Shown: piece by piece, positions 12,912 to 25,382 of the stretch | Layout: the number at the start of each line of letters is the position of its first letter | Numbering within the stretch: position 1 is the stretch's first letter | Assembly: GCF_022458985.1 (NCBI RefSeq) | Contig: NC_061783.1 | Span: 4,432,413-4,496,412 of the forward strand | Direction of reading: 5' to 3' | DNA: 64,000 bases | Source: Mugil cephalus | Lineage: Eukaryota; Chordata; Actinopteri; Mugiliformes; Mugilidae | Notes under the pieces: model-generated | Databases searched by the model: none | Told to the model about the DNA's origin: nothing | Seen by the model: only the letters and a program-made list of their open reading frames with translations | Translations under genes and position numbers: made by a program

Positions 12912-13153
12912 GAGCTGAATTAAACTGAACTGAACTGAACTGAACTGAACTGAACTAATATGGACTGAGCTGAACTGAATTAAATGAACTGGACTAGACT
13001 AGACTGAATTGAAAAGGACAAGACAGACTTCACTAAACTAAACAGAACTGAACTGAACTGAATTAAACTAAACTAAACTAAACTAAACTTAACTAAACTA
13101 AACTAAACTAAACTAAACTAAACTAAACTAAACTAAAGTGGATTAAACTAAAC
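12912..13153 (+). repeat. Pentanucleotide tandem array, ACTGA changing to ACTAA
   Basis: About 240 bp are built of five-base units. The left part is mostly ACTGA repeats with interruptions; the right part (about 13060-13135) is nearly uniform ACTAA. The two unit types differ by one base, so one probably arose from the other by mutation followed by local expansion. Nothing suggests coding function. Confidence 0.9.
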
Positions 13154-14894
13154 TGGAATAATGAAAATCATACTTTAATAATTAAAGTGCCCCCTCTCAG
13201 ATCATTCACCAGATTATTCATTATCTTTAAGGACAGGTCTCATATTATCATGGTCTGTCATGTGAAAGTCCATTTTCCCCAAATCTAGTTTTAAAATAAA
13301 TACTTAAAATATGTGTTACTTAAATTTCTGATACATTCAAGTATGTGCTGTATACTGTGCAAAATATGTGAGGAGATAAAAAACAAAAAAGATGCGGGAA
13401 GGGACAGGCCCATACACAATGAGTGACTACTGGTCCCAGTCTGAATACATGCTGTATCTTGTACATCCACCATTTTAACGAGTTAGACTTGCTGTGCTAT
13501 AAGGTCACTTACCTCCCATGAAACTAGTTTTGCTGCATTTCCATGTTTCACGACTGGTGTTTATGCAGTTTATCCACATGGTGGCAGTGTTTCTTTTTTG
13601 CAACCATGTCAATCCCAGCAGGTAAAACTACAATTAGAATGAGAAAGCCTTTATTTGTCCCACAGTGGGTATATTGCAGTTTGGAACAGCATACACAGGG
13701 GCAATGAGAATAAAGAGTGGACTATATAAAAGATAAATAATATAATAAAAAAATAATAAGATAAAACAAAGTAGAATAGAATAGACAATATACAGGTATT
13801 GTCATATATACAAAAATGATTGAATCGCAACAAAAAGTAATTGAAGTGTAACAAAAAAATAACATTCATATTCACATTCAGTGTGGTTGTTTAGGCCTTT
13901 TTTTACACCCCAAATAGCAAAAATAATAATAATAATAATGATTTACACATGACGAATGAGAGTTCACCTTTATTAAGTGGTACATCCTAACATTGTGACC
14001 AAAAGGTTCTTTGAGTACCAATAAATAAATACATTTTATGTATAATACTTTGTGGTAGTCTGACTGAACAGAGATTTGTGTTGCAAGTGGCACGAATATA
14101 CAACCAGATTCTCACATAGGGTGTCTCACATCGGTTGCTCTAGCTGCACCTTGGGGGGTTGGGTAGGTAACTAAATTGAGTTGGACCCCTCATATATCAT
14201 TGTTAAGTAAAGCTTTTAGCAGGGTTAAAATAAATAAAAAATAAAAATGTCTCCACAGTGTCATCTGCAGCATCCCAGTTCACTAAAGATCCATCATAAC
14301 AGCCTAACATAATCATTCCGACCGGCTTTAAACAAGCGTTATCTGTTCATACGTAATATTCCTAAGGACTGAGGCAACAATGTCTCACACCACCGTAACA
14401 CAGGGGTGAAGCAGATCATGAGGATTAATAACAATATCAAATAACTGAATAGTTAAAACTAGTCTGAGAAGCATCTGACAGCAGTGTGTCCAGCTCTATT
14501 GTCTGTGATGAGGTGTATATTGACCATTTATGCCTGAGCAACCCCACCTCTGGGTGCAGCTCGGCCTTGATATATAAAGGCAAACACGTACAACCTGTGT
14601 CTCTCCACCACTTAACATTTCAGCCTGTGTTCTGCTAGAATGTTGCAAATTCCCTAGCAAAACGGTTCATTAAACAACAAACGAATTTCCATACAGTGAT
14701 CCAAGAGAGCTGAGGCCCGAGGGATCCTGGAATCATTTCCCGTTTCATCAGTGTAGTTGGGACGTCTGCACTGGCACAATATACATGTCCGAAAGTTTGA
14801 CACACATTGTAGTTGTCAGAACTGGAAATCAATATCCCAATTTCGACACATTACACCGGATCAATGAACGGAGTCATTATAGGAATCACCAGGC
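13154..14894. other. Intergenic, AT-rich
   Basis: Apart from the repeat at 13636-13760 and a short ATT/AAT run at about 13918-13940, I see only AT-rich sequence with scattered short frames. None has splice support. Confidence 0.5.
13636..13760 (-). repeat. Retroelement-like 3' end fragment
   Basis: GCCTTTATTTGTCCCACAGT, followed by GGGTATATTGCAGT, is a diverged form of a motif common at 3' ends of fish LINE/SINE elements. The reverse-oriented equivalent (ACCCACAGTGGAATAAATTG) appears at about 42172-42192. It is flanked by A/T-rich simple sequence. Confidence 0.4.
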
Positions 14895-14900
14895 TTTATT
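14895..14900 (-). terminator. Candidate poly(A) signal for the 15.2 kb minus-strand exon
   Basis: The minus strand carries AATAAA about 345 nt past the TAA at 15246. It is the first canonical signal I find downstream of that exon, which fits a terminal exon with a short 3' UTR. The call depends on that exon being real. Confidence 0.3.
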
Positions 14901-15245
14901 AGCCTTTAATGAAAAGCACTTCACCTCTTGGGAAGTGACATGACATTATGGAGGAAACTTTGCAATCCAGCTTTAAAACGACAGCTCTGAAAGGGTTTTT
15001 CTTTCCTCCCATCGTTAATCAGGGCCTCATTGACCAGTAAAAATTACAACTTTTTTTTTACTTTCTATAGCCTCCTAAGTAACTTCTAGATGAATTCACA
15101 TTCCGAATGTGCTTTTAAAAGAGTAGAATCAGATCCTCTTTTCATTTCTTGGCTGAGTAACCACTGTCAAGGGAGCTGGAAACCAGCAGACTCTTGACAT
15201 TTTACTTTTCAAACCTTTGACTGAAAAGGATAGCGCGTCACCCAG

Positions 15246-15574
15246 TTACAGTCTCCAAAGCAGCGCGTCTTCTGGCCTAATTGGGTTGGATGGCTCCGCC
15301 AGATATCGAGGTGGCATTTTGCCGGAGAATTCCCTCAGCTCTCCAATGATGAGCCCAGTGTGCCTTCGTTTATCAAAGTCTGCCTGCTTTTGCTGAGTAG
15401 TTTGTTTTTGCCCTTCGTGCAATTTATCACCTGCCACATCTAATGGGACCCAGTATGGAGTACACAGGGCCCCGGCAGATCCCTTGGGTTCATCTTTGTT
15501 TCCATTTCCACCGCTGCCATAGATAACTCCTTCAATATCTGGAGCCCTCTGCCTCTGCTGCAGTGGAGGGTTCT
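15246..15574 (-). CDS. Probable terminal coding exon of an unrecognised gene
   Basis: On the minus strand a plausible acceptor (TGCCAGCGCACAG) is followed by 109 codons ending in TAA at 15246-15248; the exon starts in phase, with two bases completing a split codon. The peptide has a mixed, non-repetitive composition: PDIEGVIYGSGG early, then TPYWVPLDVAGDKL, DFDKRRHTGLIIGEL and a closing RPEDALLWRL. This is more protein-like than the random frames around it. I do not recognise the family. It might be a small axonemal or sperm protein by its look, but that is a guess and is not supported by a motif. No upstream exon could be linked with confidence; they would lie between 15.6 and 17.4 kb or beyond. 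The gene would run head-to-head or nested relative to tmem222. Confidence 0.5.
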
Positions 15575-16839
15575 CTGTGCGCTGGCATGAAAACAAATAG
15601 AAGCTTTTTGCAACAAATTGGAGAGAAGTCTGGTTAAAGCCCTTGTGCTGGGGTTGAAATAATAACAGGTCTGGTCGGACTTAAAATTTAGAAGTTTAGT
15701 TGACAAAGTGTTAAGGTTTGCCTAACTGTTCCCCAAAGTTATTTAATGGAAGTGTACAACAGGTACAAGCAGGAAGGACTGCACTGTACCAGAAACTGCC
15801 ACAAAATATCATGCAAGGATGTGCTCATTATGTAGAGAGTTTGTGACTTGTGAGCAGTTTGAGCTATTAGTTGTTGTTTTTTTTTTTCTTTTCTTTTCCT
15901 CTTACACCATTTGGCCTGAATTACTCTTATTATATTCCCAAAATGACATTAAAAAGTATCCAGAAATACTTTTGGTTTATTCTATCATCTCGATGTCTTG
16001 TCTCAAACGTTCTACATTCTAACGCTTGATTAGTAAGGTTTTGGGAAAGGTTGCACCTGATGGTCATTTCTGTTACCAATCAATCTTCTGATTATTTTAG
16101 TGAATGACCAAACATTTGCTCAATAAAATGTACGGCAAATCCAACAAATTCATTCTAATGTAACAGTCACACACCAACTATTTTGTAATTTGTTTCTGAG
16201 GCTGTGGTTTGTGGTACTATTGAAGTATATTGTGTTTCTACAATGACAATTATAGCCTGAGGGCTACGCTAAAAAAAACAATAACACCTTTGTGTTTAAT
16301 TCAATCTATTTTAACAGCTGCACAAACGACATCTTCTAAAATAATCATGCAGTTCAGTGACCACCTTTCTGACAGTTTCCACAATAAACTCAATATTATA
16401 CCTGACATTAAAGGGGATTAGAATGTCTTCATTTTCTCTAGTGTATGTAGTTTAATCAACGATCCAAATCCACAGAATGGTCTCTGCAAACACATAAAAC
16501 TATTAAGGGCAGCAAATCTTCACACTGAACCAAAAACTGCTTTACATTTTTGGTTAAAGATTTACTCAAACAAATGAATTTAGACTAGAGCCTTTAATCT
16601 GTTATTAACTACTTGTTACAGCTCCATTAATGACACATCTTGACTGTGGTAAAGGAAAGCGAAGCTTTTTGTGTGTTTATTTTATTGGCTGGTTTAATTT
16701 CATATTTTGTAGTCTGTTTGACTAAAAACCTTAAAAAAAAGTTATGGCTGTTAATAACAATCCCTTTCTTTTTATTACTAAACTATACAGTTCGAATGCA
16801 GCTTTGCTCGAGTTGTTGCTTGAGTTAAAATTTCCCCAG

Positions 16840-16971
16840 TTATTAATGACAAAAACGGTTCAATATGTCCAGATAACAAAGGGCAATGGGAATGAATTCT
16901 TCCAGCAAAAAGCAATCCTTGAAAAACAGATGAAGGAGATTGAAAAGGAAATGAAACACCTGCAAGCGTGA
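16840..16971 (+). CDS. Possible terminal exon encoding a coiled coil, unrecognised
   Basis: An acceptor-like AAAATTTCCCCAG is followed by 43 codons and a TGA at 16969-16971. The last half reads as a charged coiled coil, including AILEKQMKEIEKEMKHLQ. An AATAAA follows only 20 nt after the stop. The combination of acceptor, heptad-like frame, stop and poly(A) signal is suggestive of a short last exon. However, no donor exon upstream was found, and the frame is short enough to be chance or a remnant of a mobile-element protein. Confidence 0.28.
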   Translation, partial: LLMTKTVQYVQITKGNGNEFFQQKAILEKQMKEIEKEMKHLQA

Positions 16972-16991
16972 AATACATTTCGGTCAAAGGA

Positions 16992-16997
16992 AATAAA
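16992..16997 (+). terminator. Poly(A) signal candidate after the coiled-coil exon
   Basis: AATAAA lies 20 nt downstream of the TGA at 16969-16971 and about 390 nt before the tmem222 start codon. It only matters if the preceding exon is real. Confidence 0.25.
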
Positions 16998-17390
16998 TGT
17001 TTTGCTGGACTGAAATTTTGCTGGAGCGATTCATTCTTTATGCTGGCTCTCAGGGATCCCGGAAGCTGTTGCTGTCATGCGAGTGTCAAGTGCCGTCGAA
17101 TAAGACAGGGCGCTTCTGATTATATTTTTCAAAGTAAAACACTCACAAATTTTTGATGCCAACTATATAAAAAATATAATTCATATTTTCAGCTTTATGT
17201 TTTCTACAATTAAGGAACAAATTTAAAAAATGGCAAGTGTGCCTATATAGCAATTATAGCATTGTTTAGCAAAACGGAAACGCTTATTTATTTTATTTTG
17301 AAACTGAAAATGGCATGTTTTCCGGTGTGGGTCTTGTATTTTGGGTAATGTGACGCAGGGACAAATGAAGTTCGCGTTCTACAGCTGGTG

Positions 17391-20300
17391 ATGGCGGATG
17401 TTGATGAAAAAGACAGCATGAAAAATTACCACTTAGCGTCTGAGAAAATTAACCAGGAGGCCAGTCGCTATCCTTATTGCATAGTCTGGACACCTATCCC
17501 CGTGCTATCGTGAGTTGACGCCGCCGCTGTACCTATGGACTTTTGAGGAAAAGCTCGGGACATGAAGTGACAGCTGTATTAGCTTAGCATGCTAGCAGGC
17601 GAACCGGAGCATCCTGTTGCTGGGTTCTGTCCGCTCAACTGTCACATTAGACCCGTTTCTCTGCTGGCATGAGGAGTCTGACTCACGAAAATACAAAACG
17701 TTTAAATACAAGGAACACAATTTACGATAGAATTGGTTAAGTGCATTGTTTAGTTACGTTTATCAGAGAAACCGTTTAACGCAAAGTAAACAAAATTGAG
17801 AACAACTGAAAGTTTCTACTCTTAAACTTACCCATATAGTTCAAATAATTTCTAAAGTTACAGTTTTTTTCTTATCATAGTTATGCCCATATACTAATTG
17901 TGCGTGTATATGACTTTGGTTGCGTTGCTCTGTTTATAATCTGTTGTTTTCAATCCAGCAACAACAAAAAACACGTTCCTCTCTGTCTAGTTTAAAATGT
18001 CAATATTACGTAATAAGTATTAACTAATGCTGCCCTAGAAGCAAACGTGTGGGGTTTACAACGGGAAGACATTAGATCTAGATGAGAAATCGTTCGAAAA
18101 ATTCCTTATGTTTCCTCATGTTGGGCGTTGTGTTACACTTGGTTATAAATCCTACCTGAACTACAGGAAGTTGAACGAGTGCTGCATAGTTAATAGTTAA
18201 TAGTTAATCGTTCCTCTGGTCGTGTCTGTGCGGTGTAGTTGTGTTATTTGGATTAATATTATGTTCTTTTTCTTGTTTTTCCTCAGATGGCTGCTTCCAT
18301 TCATCGGCCACATGGGGATCTGCACTTCCACCGGAGTGATCCGGGACTTTGCTGGGCCTTACTTTGTTTCCGTGAGTAATGACTGTGCCGCTGTCGCATC
18401 TACATGAGACCGTGAGAGTATTTTGTGTACACCTTTGTGTTAATGAGCATGAGCTAAGTGCACTAGGGAATCTGCTTTAGCACAATATATCAGGTGGCGT
18501 GAGGATACACTGCACACTTTGAGTTTTAAGGAGGAAGCGTGAGTTTTGAGAGTTTAGTCAGTAAGACTGAAAGCTCAACAAACACCAAAGTGCTTCAGAG
18601 TAAAGAACAATTTTAAACTCTGGAGAGTTTTCATGCTAGCATTTGTTTTGTTGTTACATTACAATGATCACAAATGTAGGTTCTTCTTATATAATTGAAC
18701 GAGACATTGTTTTTGCATTTAATGTGCCAATGCATGAGCCGACTGGATGACGTTGTCCTGAGTGGTGGCAAATAATTGAGTGATGTTCAAGTTTTCACTA
18801 GACAACCCTCTGTCTTATTTGCCACAGCCCCGTTCTAAATCCATCATGCAGTTTCACAGTTTTAATTTGGACCCATTAGGGCAGTGCACACAAACAAACT
18901 TAATGGTGAATTGCAACAAACAGGATGCGACGCACATTTCCTAAATGCTAAATGTTAAACCATGTAAACAATGCGTTCCAGGTTTCCAAAGAGCCCAGAT
19001 GTGTTTAGGTGCACAGCTGAATATTCGTCACATTCAGTGTGTTTACATGCAGAGCTTAATCGAGCTGTGCTCAAAATTTGACTTTCTCACTACAGTCCTT
19101 GTCCCAGTTTACATGCAGCACAAGAAAATCGAATAACTGTTCTCCTCTTCCACACTAGGTGGCGATACGTGTCTTTTCAGCAGGTTTATACCACATTAAT
19201 ACGGCCCAATTTCCGGTTGACCTATTACGTGATATAATAAACTAGAGTGTTCATGCAGCAGACCGGCATTACAAACAACAACCAGACGGATATTAGTACA
19301 TTTTTTAATCTCGTACGTAATGTTCACGCTACTTCAGGTGCAGATCCGCGCTATCCCTCAGACGGCTCCATTTCTCTTCTTCTTCTTCTTCTGCGATCGG
19401 CTTTCTTGGACGTTTTTGTCTCGGGGTCACGCGCAAGTGCAGCGGTCGTGGAGCATTTCGCACATGCATTATCCGATTGAAAAGTCCGATTCAATCACAT
19501 TATCTGGGTGTCTTAATCGGATAATTAGAACTTCGATTTTAATTGGATTAATGTGTTTACACGCACTTAAGTTCTCCTGTTATAGTCCGATTAAGGCAAT
19601 AATTTGTTTTTTTTTTTCACGTGCATGTAAACGCACTGACTGTGAGAAGCTTTTCTCATGAGAATCTTGAAAGGTTTAGGCTATCATTTTTACTGCACTG
19701 CCTTTGACCTAATTATTAAGTCTGCACCATGAAAAATAAAAAAAACCTGCCATGAGCCCAGTTAAAATGTTGAAAATGTTTTGTTCTTGCAGGAAGACAA
19801 CATGGCCTTTGGAAGACCAACAAAGTAAGTCATCAAAAATCTTTGATCGGTTTTAAGTGAGTGTATTTTGAGAGGAGAAAACCCGTCTCTTTCCATCTCT
19901 CAACAGTACAGTTTGGTTTTCTCTTTAAATGTAGGTACTGGATGCTTGATGTGAGCAAAGTCTACGCTAGTGGCTCAAACGCCTGGGACACTGCAGTACA
20001 CGATGCTTCCGAGGAGTATAAGCACAGGATGGTAAATAAACAGTCACGTGGGCTTGGCTTCTATTCACTCGATCGAACAGCAAGCACCAGTAATTATTTG
20101 TTTTAATCCTGTTTTCTCCAAAGCACAACCTATGCTGCGACAACTGTCACTCACATGTTGCCATGGCTCTGAATCTGATGCGATATGAAAACAGCACCTC
20201 CTGGAACATGGTCAACCTCTGCCTCCTCGTTCTCATCCATGGAAAACATGTCAGGTGAGAAACAGTAAACATGACCAAGTGTTGATGGGCAGAAAGAGAA

Positions 20301-21751
20301 AGACTTAGCTGAGTATATGTGGATCAAACATAATTTTCACACTTGACAAATGATGAAAAAAAGCTGAAGGTGTTCACGTTCTTGTAGGTGAACATTTCAC
20401 TTTGGACAGTGCGGCAGGAAATGCTCTTGACCAGCAACGTGAGCCACCTGAACTTAGTCCAACTGAACAGGTGTCTCACTTGTCCAAGTCCTTGAAACAA
20501 GCAGGCAGAGAAGGTGGCTGCTGTGTTAGTCTGGCAGAGCTTCACCAATTGCCTGCTCATGTCCGTGTGCTGTACGCTCTCAGCCCCATTAGATCAGCCC
20601 CAACAGTGCACGCTGATTTTAAACCCACTTCCTTACAGTACAGTACACACAATGCATTTCTACTATGTAAAAGCACATACAGACTAATAGTATAGTACAG
20701 TAACACTAATAAACACAACATTCTTAAGTTTCTTATCAGGAGCCTTGCAATGTGCTGCTGAGTCACTATACAAAGTAGGGCTCAAGCTTGTGAATAAGTT
20801 TCTCTCAGGATCCCAGGGGCTTGGGCACGATTTCACAAGTATTACTTGATCCTGTTGTTTCTCAGGACACAAGCCAGTCCTGATTCTAGGAAAGTGTATT
20901 TAGGACATTTCTCCAAATAGCCTTTGAGTGCCAATATCACAAGAAAACACTAGACATCCCAGCGAGTCCTTGTAGCAAACACTATTAGAGAGTAAGAAGA
21001 AGACACAAAACAGTCCGTTACCTTCGTACCACCATCAGGATGCTTCTTTCTGCACAGTGATAATACAGTCACATACAGTTGTCTGTTGTAAAATCGTCTA
21101 TTCTCAACATCTTGTCTTTTAGCAGCACACACCAGCTGCATCTCTTTGCCTCTCAGCAGGACTAAACATGAAAAAATTACGTACATGCACATAGCTACAC
21201 AGATACCATCGTTACAGCAAATGCAGGGTCAGAGGTGTTGTGCCTGGTTTTCAGCAGGATGTTATAGGGGCAGTTGGGGAGGTGGTCTGTTCAGACCTTG
21301 CATTAAGAATTAAGATCTGGGTGATCTGGTCGCGTGAAAGTCGGGTGTGAACAGCCCCAGGACGCATTGAGATCACGTTTGAGACATCTGATCTCTGACC
21401 ACATTCTGAAGTGGTCTGGGTCACATGTGTTCACATGTGTCTGCATTCCTTTGGTAGTGTGAAATGTTCTACTGCACCCCAGATGATGTCAGGGTGTACT
21501 TGCATAAAGAGCTCCAAACGGAACGCATTTGGACAACACATGTTAATGCCAAGTCTGAACAGGCCCACAGTCACTGCACTTAACCGTTTCTATCGACAGC
21601 GCGTTTCATCTGGTCGCCACATCCTTGTTTGCTCACCTCTCCTCCTCCTTGTGTCCGATCCAGCTGTGCAGGCTTTCTGAAGACCTGGCTGCCATTCCTG
21701 ATGCTGATGGGTGCCATCCTTACGGTGGCCCTGGCCTTCAACCTGCGGTGA
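17391..21751 (+). CDS. tmem222: Transmembrane protein 222 (TMEM222), complete, six exons
   Basis: Coding exons read 17391-17509, 18287-18371, 19793-19824, 19935-20031, 20124-20254 and 21664-21751, all with GT/AG borders and matching phase, giving 552 nt and 183 residues. The ATG is preceded by GGTG and opens MADVDEKDSMKN. The conserved DUF778-type core is clear: [48 protein letters not shown], then NLCCDNCHSHVAMALN. Two hydrophobic stretches near the end (MVNLCLLVLIHG and LPFLMLMGAILTVALAF) are membrane segments. Human TMEM222 is somewhat longer at its N terminus (208 residues, from memory). The protein is a small endomembrane protein of poorly defined function; loss in human causes a neurodevelopmental disorder. 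Introns 2 and 5 each host a MITE. Confidence 0.93.
19028..19645. mobile_element. MITE in tmem222 intron 2
   Basis: The left end (TCACATTCAGTGTGTTTACA then TGCA) and the reverse complement of the right end (TCACAGTCAGTGCGTTTACA then TGCA) agree at 22 of 24 positions. The 618-bp interior repeats motifs such as TCCGATTAA and ATCGGATAATTAG in both orientations and has no protein-coding frame. Terminal inverted repeats without transposase mark a MITE. I could not see a clear target-site duplication, so the superfamily is left open. Confidence 0.75.
21287..21562. mobile_element. MITE in tmem222 intron 5
   Basis: The segment begins CTGTTCAGACCTTGCATTAA and ends with the reverse complement of CTGTTCAGACTTGGCATTAA, 18 of 20 matches. 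The 276-bp body contains GATCTGGTCGCG and TGTGAACAGCCCC motifs that I associate with fish hAT-like MITEs. It ends about 100 nt upstream of the last tmem222 coding exon. Confidence 0.7.
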
Positions 21752-23533
21752 CCCGGGATCCACAGCGGAAACCCCCCCCCCCCCTGCTGGTCAGATGTGG
21801 CGCTGATCTTTAGAACAACAAGAAGAGGGGGCATCACACGGTGTCAAGGGAAAGTAACGAAGGAGATAAAGACTTCTCACCTCCGAGAGAAGCTTGTTGG
21901 ACGGGAAATGGCGAGCACACGCTTAGACAGCCTATCGCCGGCTTTACTGCAGTGCTGAAGTTGGAATATACTCTAATGGAAATGCATTTATATTCATCTA
22001 CTTTGAGAGAAGGAACTGAACCCCACCCACCACTTCCAGGACCACACAAACATTCAGCGGATTACTGAACATCTGACAGCAAGTTTAATCCATCACCAAA
22101 GTCTAAAAGTTGTGTAGATAAGTTAACGGTTAAGGAGAGGTTCCTGCATTGTTGAATTCTCCGAGAGGAAACACATCCATGCCTTGCTTTCAGATTTTGA
22201 TGATTGTATTTTGTAACGGACTGCGAGCGTAATCCCATGATTCAGTGCTTCCAGGGCGCCATTTTTATACTGGGAAGCACAAACATGTTAAGTCAATTAG
22301 CGGCCTTTCTAGAGAATTTACTGCATTTCATGCTTGATCTAATGTAGCTCTTCCACATTACTACAACTAATAACCTAAATACACAAGAGCAGGTTGTATT
22401 TTTAAGCATTTTCTTACTTGTATTCAATGTACTCTTTAGAATACCAAACAGTCTTCATCTTCTTAAAGAAATATTTTCTCAGAGCTATTTCATACATGCA
22501 TTACAACCATCACCTCACGGTACTATAACTGCAGGTCATCTGTGCAGCAACTGTAGCAACCTCAGTGTATGTGACTGTGGTAAATATCTAGAGAAACCAA
22601 GGGAATAGTCGAGATGCTCCCGGTTTTCCGCACATGTGCCAAATGTCGGGGGATGTGTGACCAACCCAAACTGAGTCCTGTAGTGGCACGGCTCATCTGT
22701 GACTCTGTAGCTGATGAGTGAAGCGCCTGTTGGTGTGAGAGTTTTTGAAACCTGCTGTGATAGTTTTGTTTTCCCCTTCCTGCTTTTGACTTTTATGTGG
22801 AGAGTCTGTTCCCGAAGATTACCTCTCTCACACATCTCTTCCATTTCCAGTTCGACAGTCGTCTTTCGCTCCTTTTAACAACCTGAAATCCGCGCGATGG
22901 TTGGCACTCAAAACCCGTTGCCATGGCTGTCGTGAGCAGATTCAAATCCCCTCATTGTTTGCAATCAAACAGGAGTAGAAAAAAAAGAGCTGAGCCCTCT
23001 CTTTTGTCCGCGGTGCTGCCAGAAGCAGCAGGTAGCCAGGATCCTCAGGTTTTTTCACGCTCGCCGGCTGATCATCCCCCCCCCCAGCGGCTGACCAGCT
23101 TCACTCCTGCAGTTTTCCACCTCTCCATATCAGAATCTAAGGTCATAGTGAAACGTCAGCTTTAATACAAAGCGACCATCATCCTGCGTAATCCAAAGTA
23201 GATGTCATTTACATGTGGACTTCTAAACGAAGTCCGTTTCATGCAGTGAGGGTTTGACTCTAGGGCTAACTCAGTGCCACTTTTCTACACTCGGTTTTCC
23301 TCGTTGGGCTCCGGATGGAAGCAGCTTTTCTGTGGCCTCTTCTTGTGCGTAACCCGCCCATGTTGCCTGTAAATATTTGAACACATATTATACTCTACAT
23401 CAGGTGCTCTCTATATACTTTGCAAACTTGATCACTCACCCTACAGATTCCTCCTCTGAATAATTTACACTGTAATTATTGTTGTCTTTACTCCACTTTC
23501 TCATGTCTGCTTGGCGGTGAAGCAGATCAGTGC

Positions 23534-23577
23534 CTGTGTGTGTGTGCTTGTGTGCGTGCGTGCGTGTGTGTGTGTGG
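23534..23577 (+). repeat. GT/GTGC microsatellite
   Basis: Alternating TG units with GC interruptions (TGTGCGTGCGTGCGTG) over about 44 bp. Confidence 0.9.
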
Positions 23578-25357
23578 CAATGTGAGAGAGCATGCACTTG
23601 CTTGCCAGCATGTGTGTAATGCATGCACACAAGGATATGAGTGAAACTGTCTGATAGAGGTCAGAGTCGACTCTTGATTAATCATCGGCTGCATTGTTTC
23701 AAAGCAGCAAACTGCCTTGTGGGTGATTTCTATATTTCTATTACTCCATATCCTTCTCTTAATCTCTATCAAGTGTCGTGTGATTTTAGTGAGATTAAAT
23801 AATGTATTAGAGTGTAACAAGTTCACTTAAGCTGATGTTGATTTGATGTTCTGTGTGTACTATAGCTACAGACTCAGTAGATTAGAGCTGCAGTCTTTTT
23901 CTCAAAACATTAAAATAAGGAAAGAAATTATTCTGCCTTCAACCGTTAAAGACTTTATAACTATGAAAACACTTCTCTTTTTAAAGCACTTACAGCCAGA
24001 GATAGTGAAAACACAACTTCTTTTTGCCGTAAACTCAAATATTTAGCCAGTCAATTATTGAATTAGGATGTACAGCAGGGAGGCTGGTGCCCTCGCATTC
24101 AGAGAGGTGTTACTAAAAGGGGCTTCTGTTTAAAAAGTCTGAAAAAATCTGGAAAAGCGCTTGTTCCGCCTAAACTGCTGTGACATTTCACATCGGAGCC
24201 CAGACTCTGTGGAAAATACCAGTTTTAAACAAACAGAAAAGTAAAAAAAAAAAAAAAAAACTTTGGTTCTCTGCAATTGAGCTAAATGGCAGAAAATGGC
24301 AGACAAACTGCGTCCCTGAATGTGTCGCTTGTCCTTTAATGAAGCAGCTCATTCATGACATTCGGAGCTATGAGCTAAGGAGCCAATGAATGACCCTTTG
24401 AGATCGGCCGATAAATTTCTATACACGTATGTATATTTGAGGAAAGGGAGATAGAAGGTAAATAATACACCGGTCCTTTGTGGGGGTGCGTGTGTGAGAT
24501 CATGTGAATGGTTTAATGTTGCCTGCTGCGGTGCCTTGTTGTATCCAAGAGCCAGGTCCAGGAATGTGGAGACCTCTGGTCCCGGCGATTCAGTCCACTG
24601 ACAAAAGACAGTTGGGTTGCTATTATTAGTGCCACTATCCATATATACTTATACCAGTCAGCAATTTCAAAACCCTCTTTTGTTGCTCTAATCCCCAAAA
24701 TATCTTTTATGCTGCAGGTCACAAAGCCCACAGGGAATTTTAGGAATCCTGCAAGTGTCTGAGCGAACTGAATGTGTTCCTGACATACAGCTATAATAAT
24801 CATAATAAAGATCTCTTTTATTGTAGAAATTAGTGGGACTATTTGTTCTTGTTCTTGGAATTCCATCATTGATGTCGTTGTGACGACTGTGTTTCATCAA
24901 GGTTGTCAGCGGGAGGGATGGTGGTAAGATTTCAAGGCCGTCTGAGGCCTGAAAGGGAAAAAAAAAAAAGTCTGCTCCTCCTCCTGGATTTCCTATAAAC
25001 AGACTCAGATGTGATTCCCGTAATGATGATCAGACGGTGTCACAATCAACATTAAGGAAAGGCTTTGATTCTCTGCTGTCAAGTGGCTAAAAGTCCCACT
25101 CAGAGGCTATTATCCTGCAAAGCATGGTGCACCGAGACCGGGGAGGGGAGGGGGGCATCAAAGGCTCTAAAGTCTGGGCCCCAAACACCCCTCCTCCACC
25201 TCTCACAAACCACCTGGGGAGCCGGGAATGACAGAATCCACTTATTGCAAAGCACAGTATGACTTTTATGGCAGAAATAAAGATACCTTTCAGTATCTTG
25301 TTCTGTCCGGATTTCTGGATCCACATTCAGACTCAGGTGAGAGCAGCGCTGACCACA

Positions 25358-25382
25358 GCTGCTGCTGCTGCTGCTGCTGCTG
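25358..25382 (+). repeat. CTG trinucleotide run upstream of tpbg
   Basis: About eight GCT/CTG units in a row lie some 490 nt upstream of the tpbg ATG, possibly within its 5' UTR or promoter. Confidence 0.9.
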
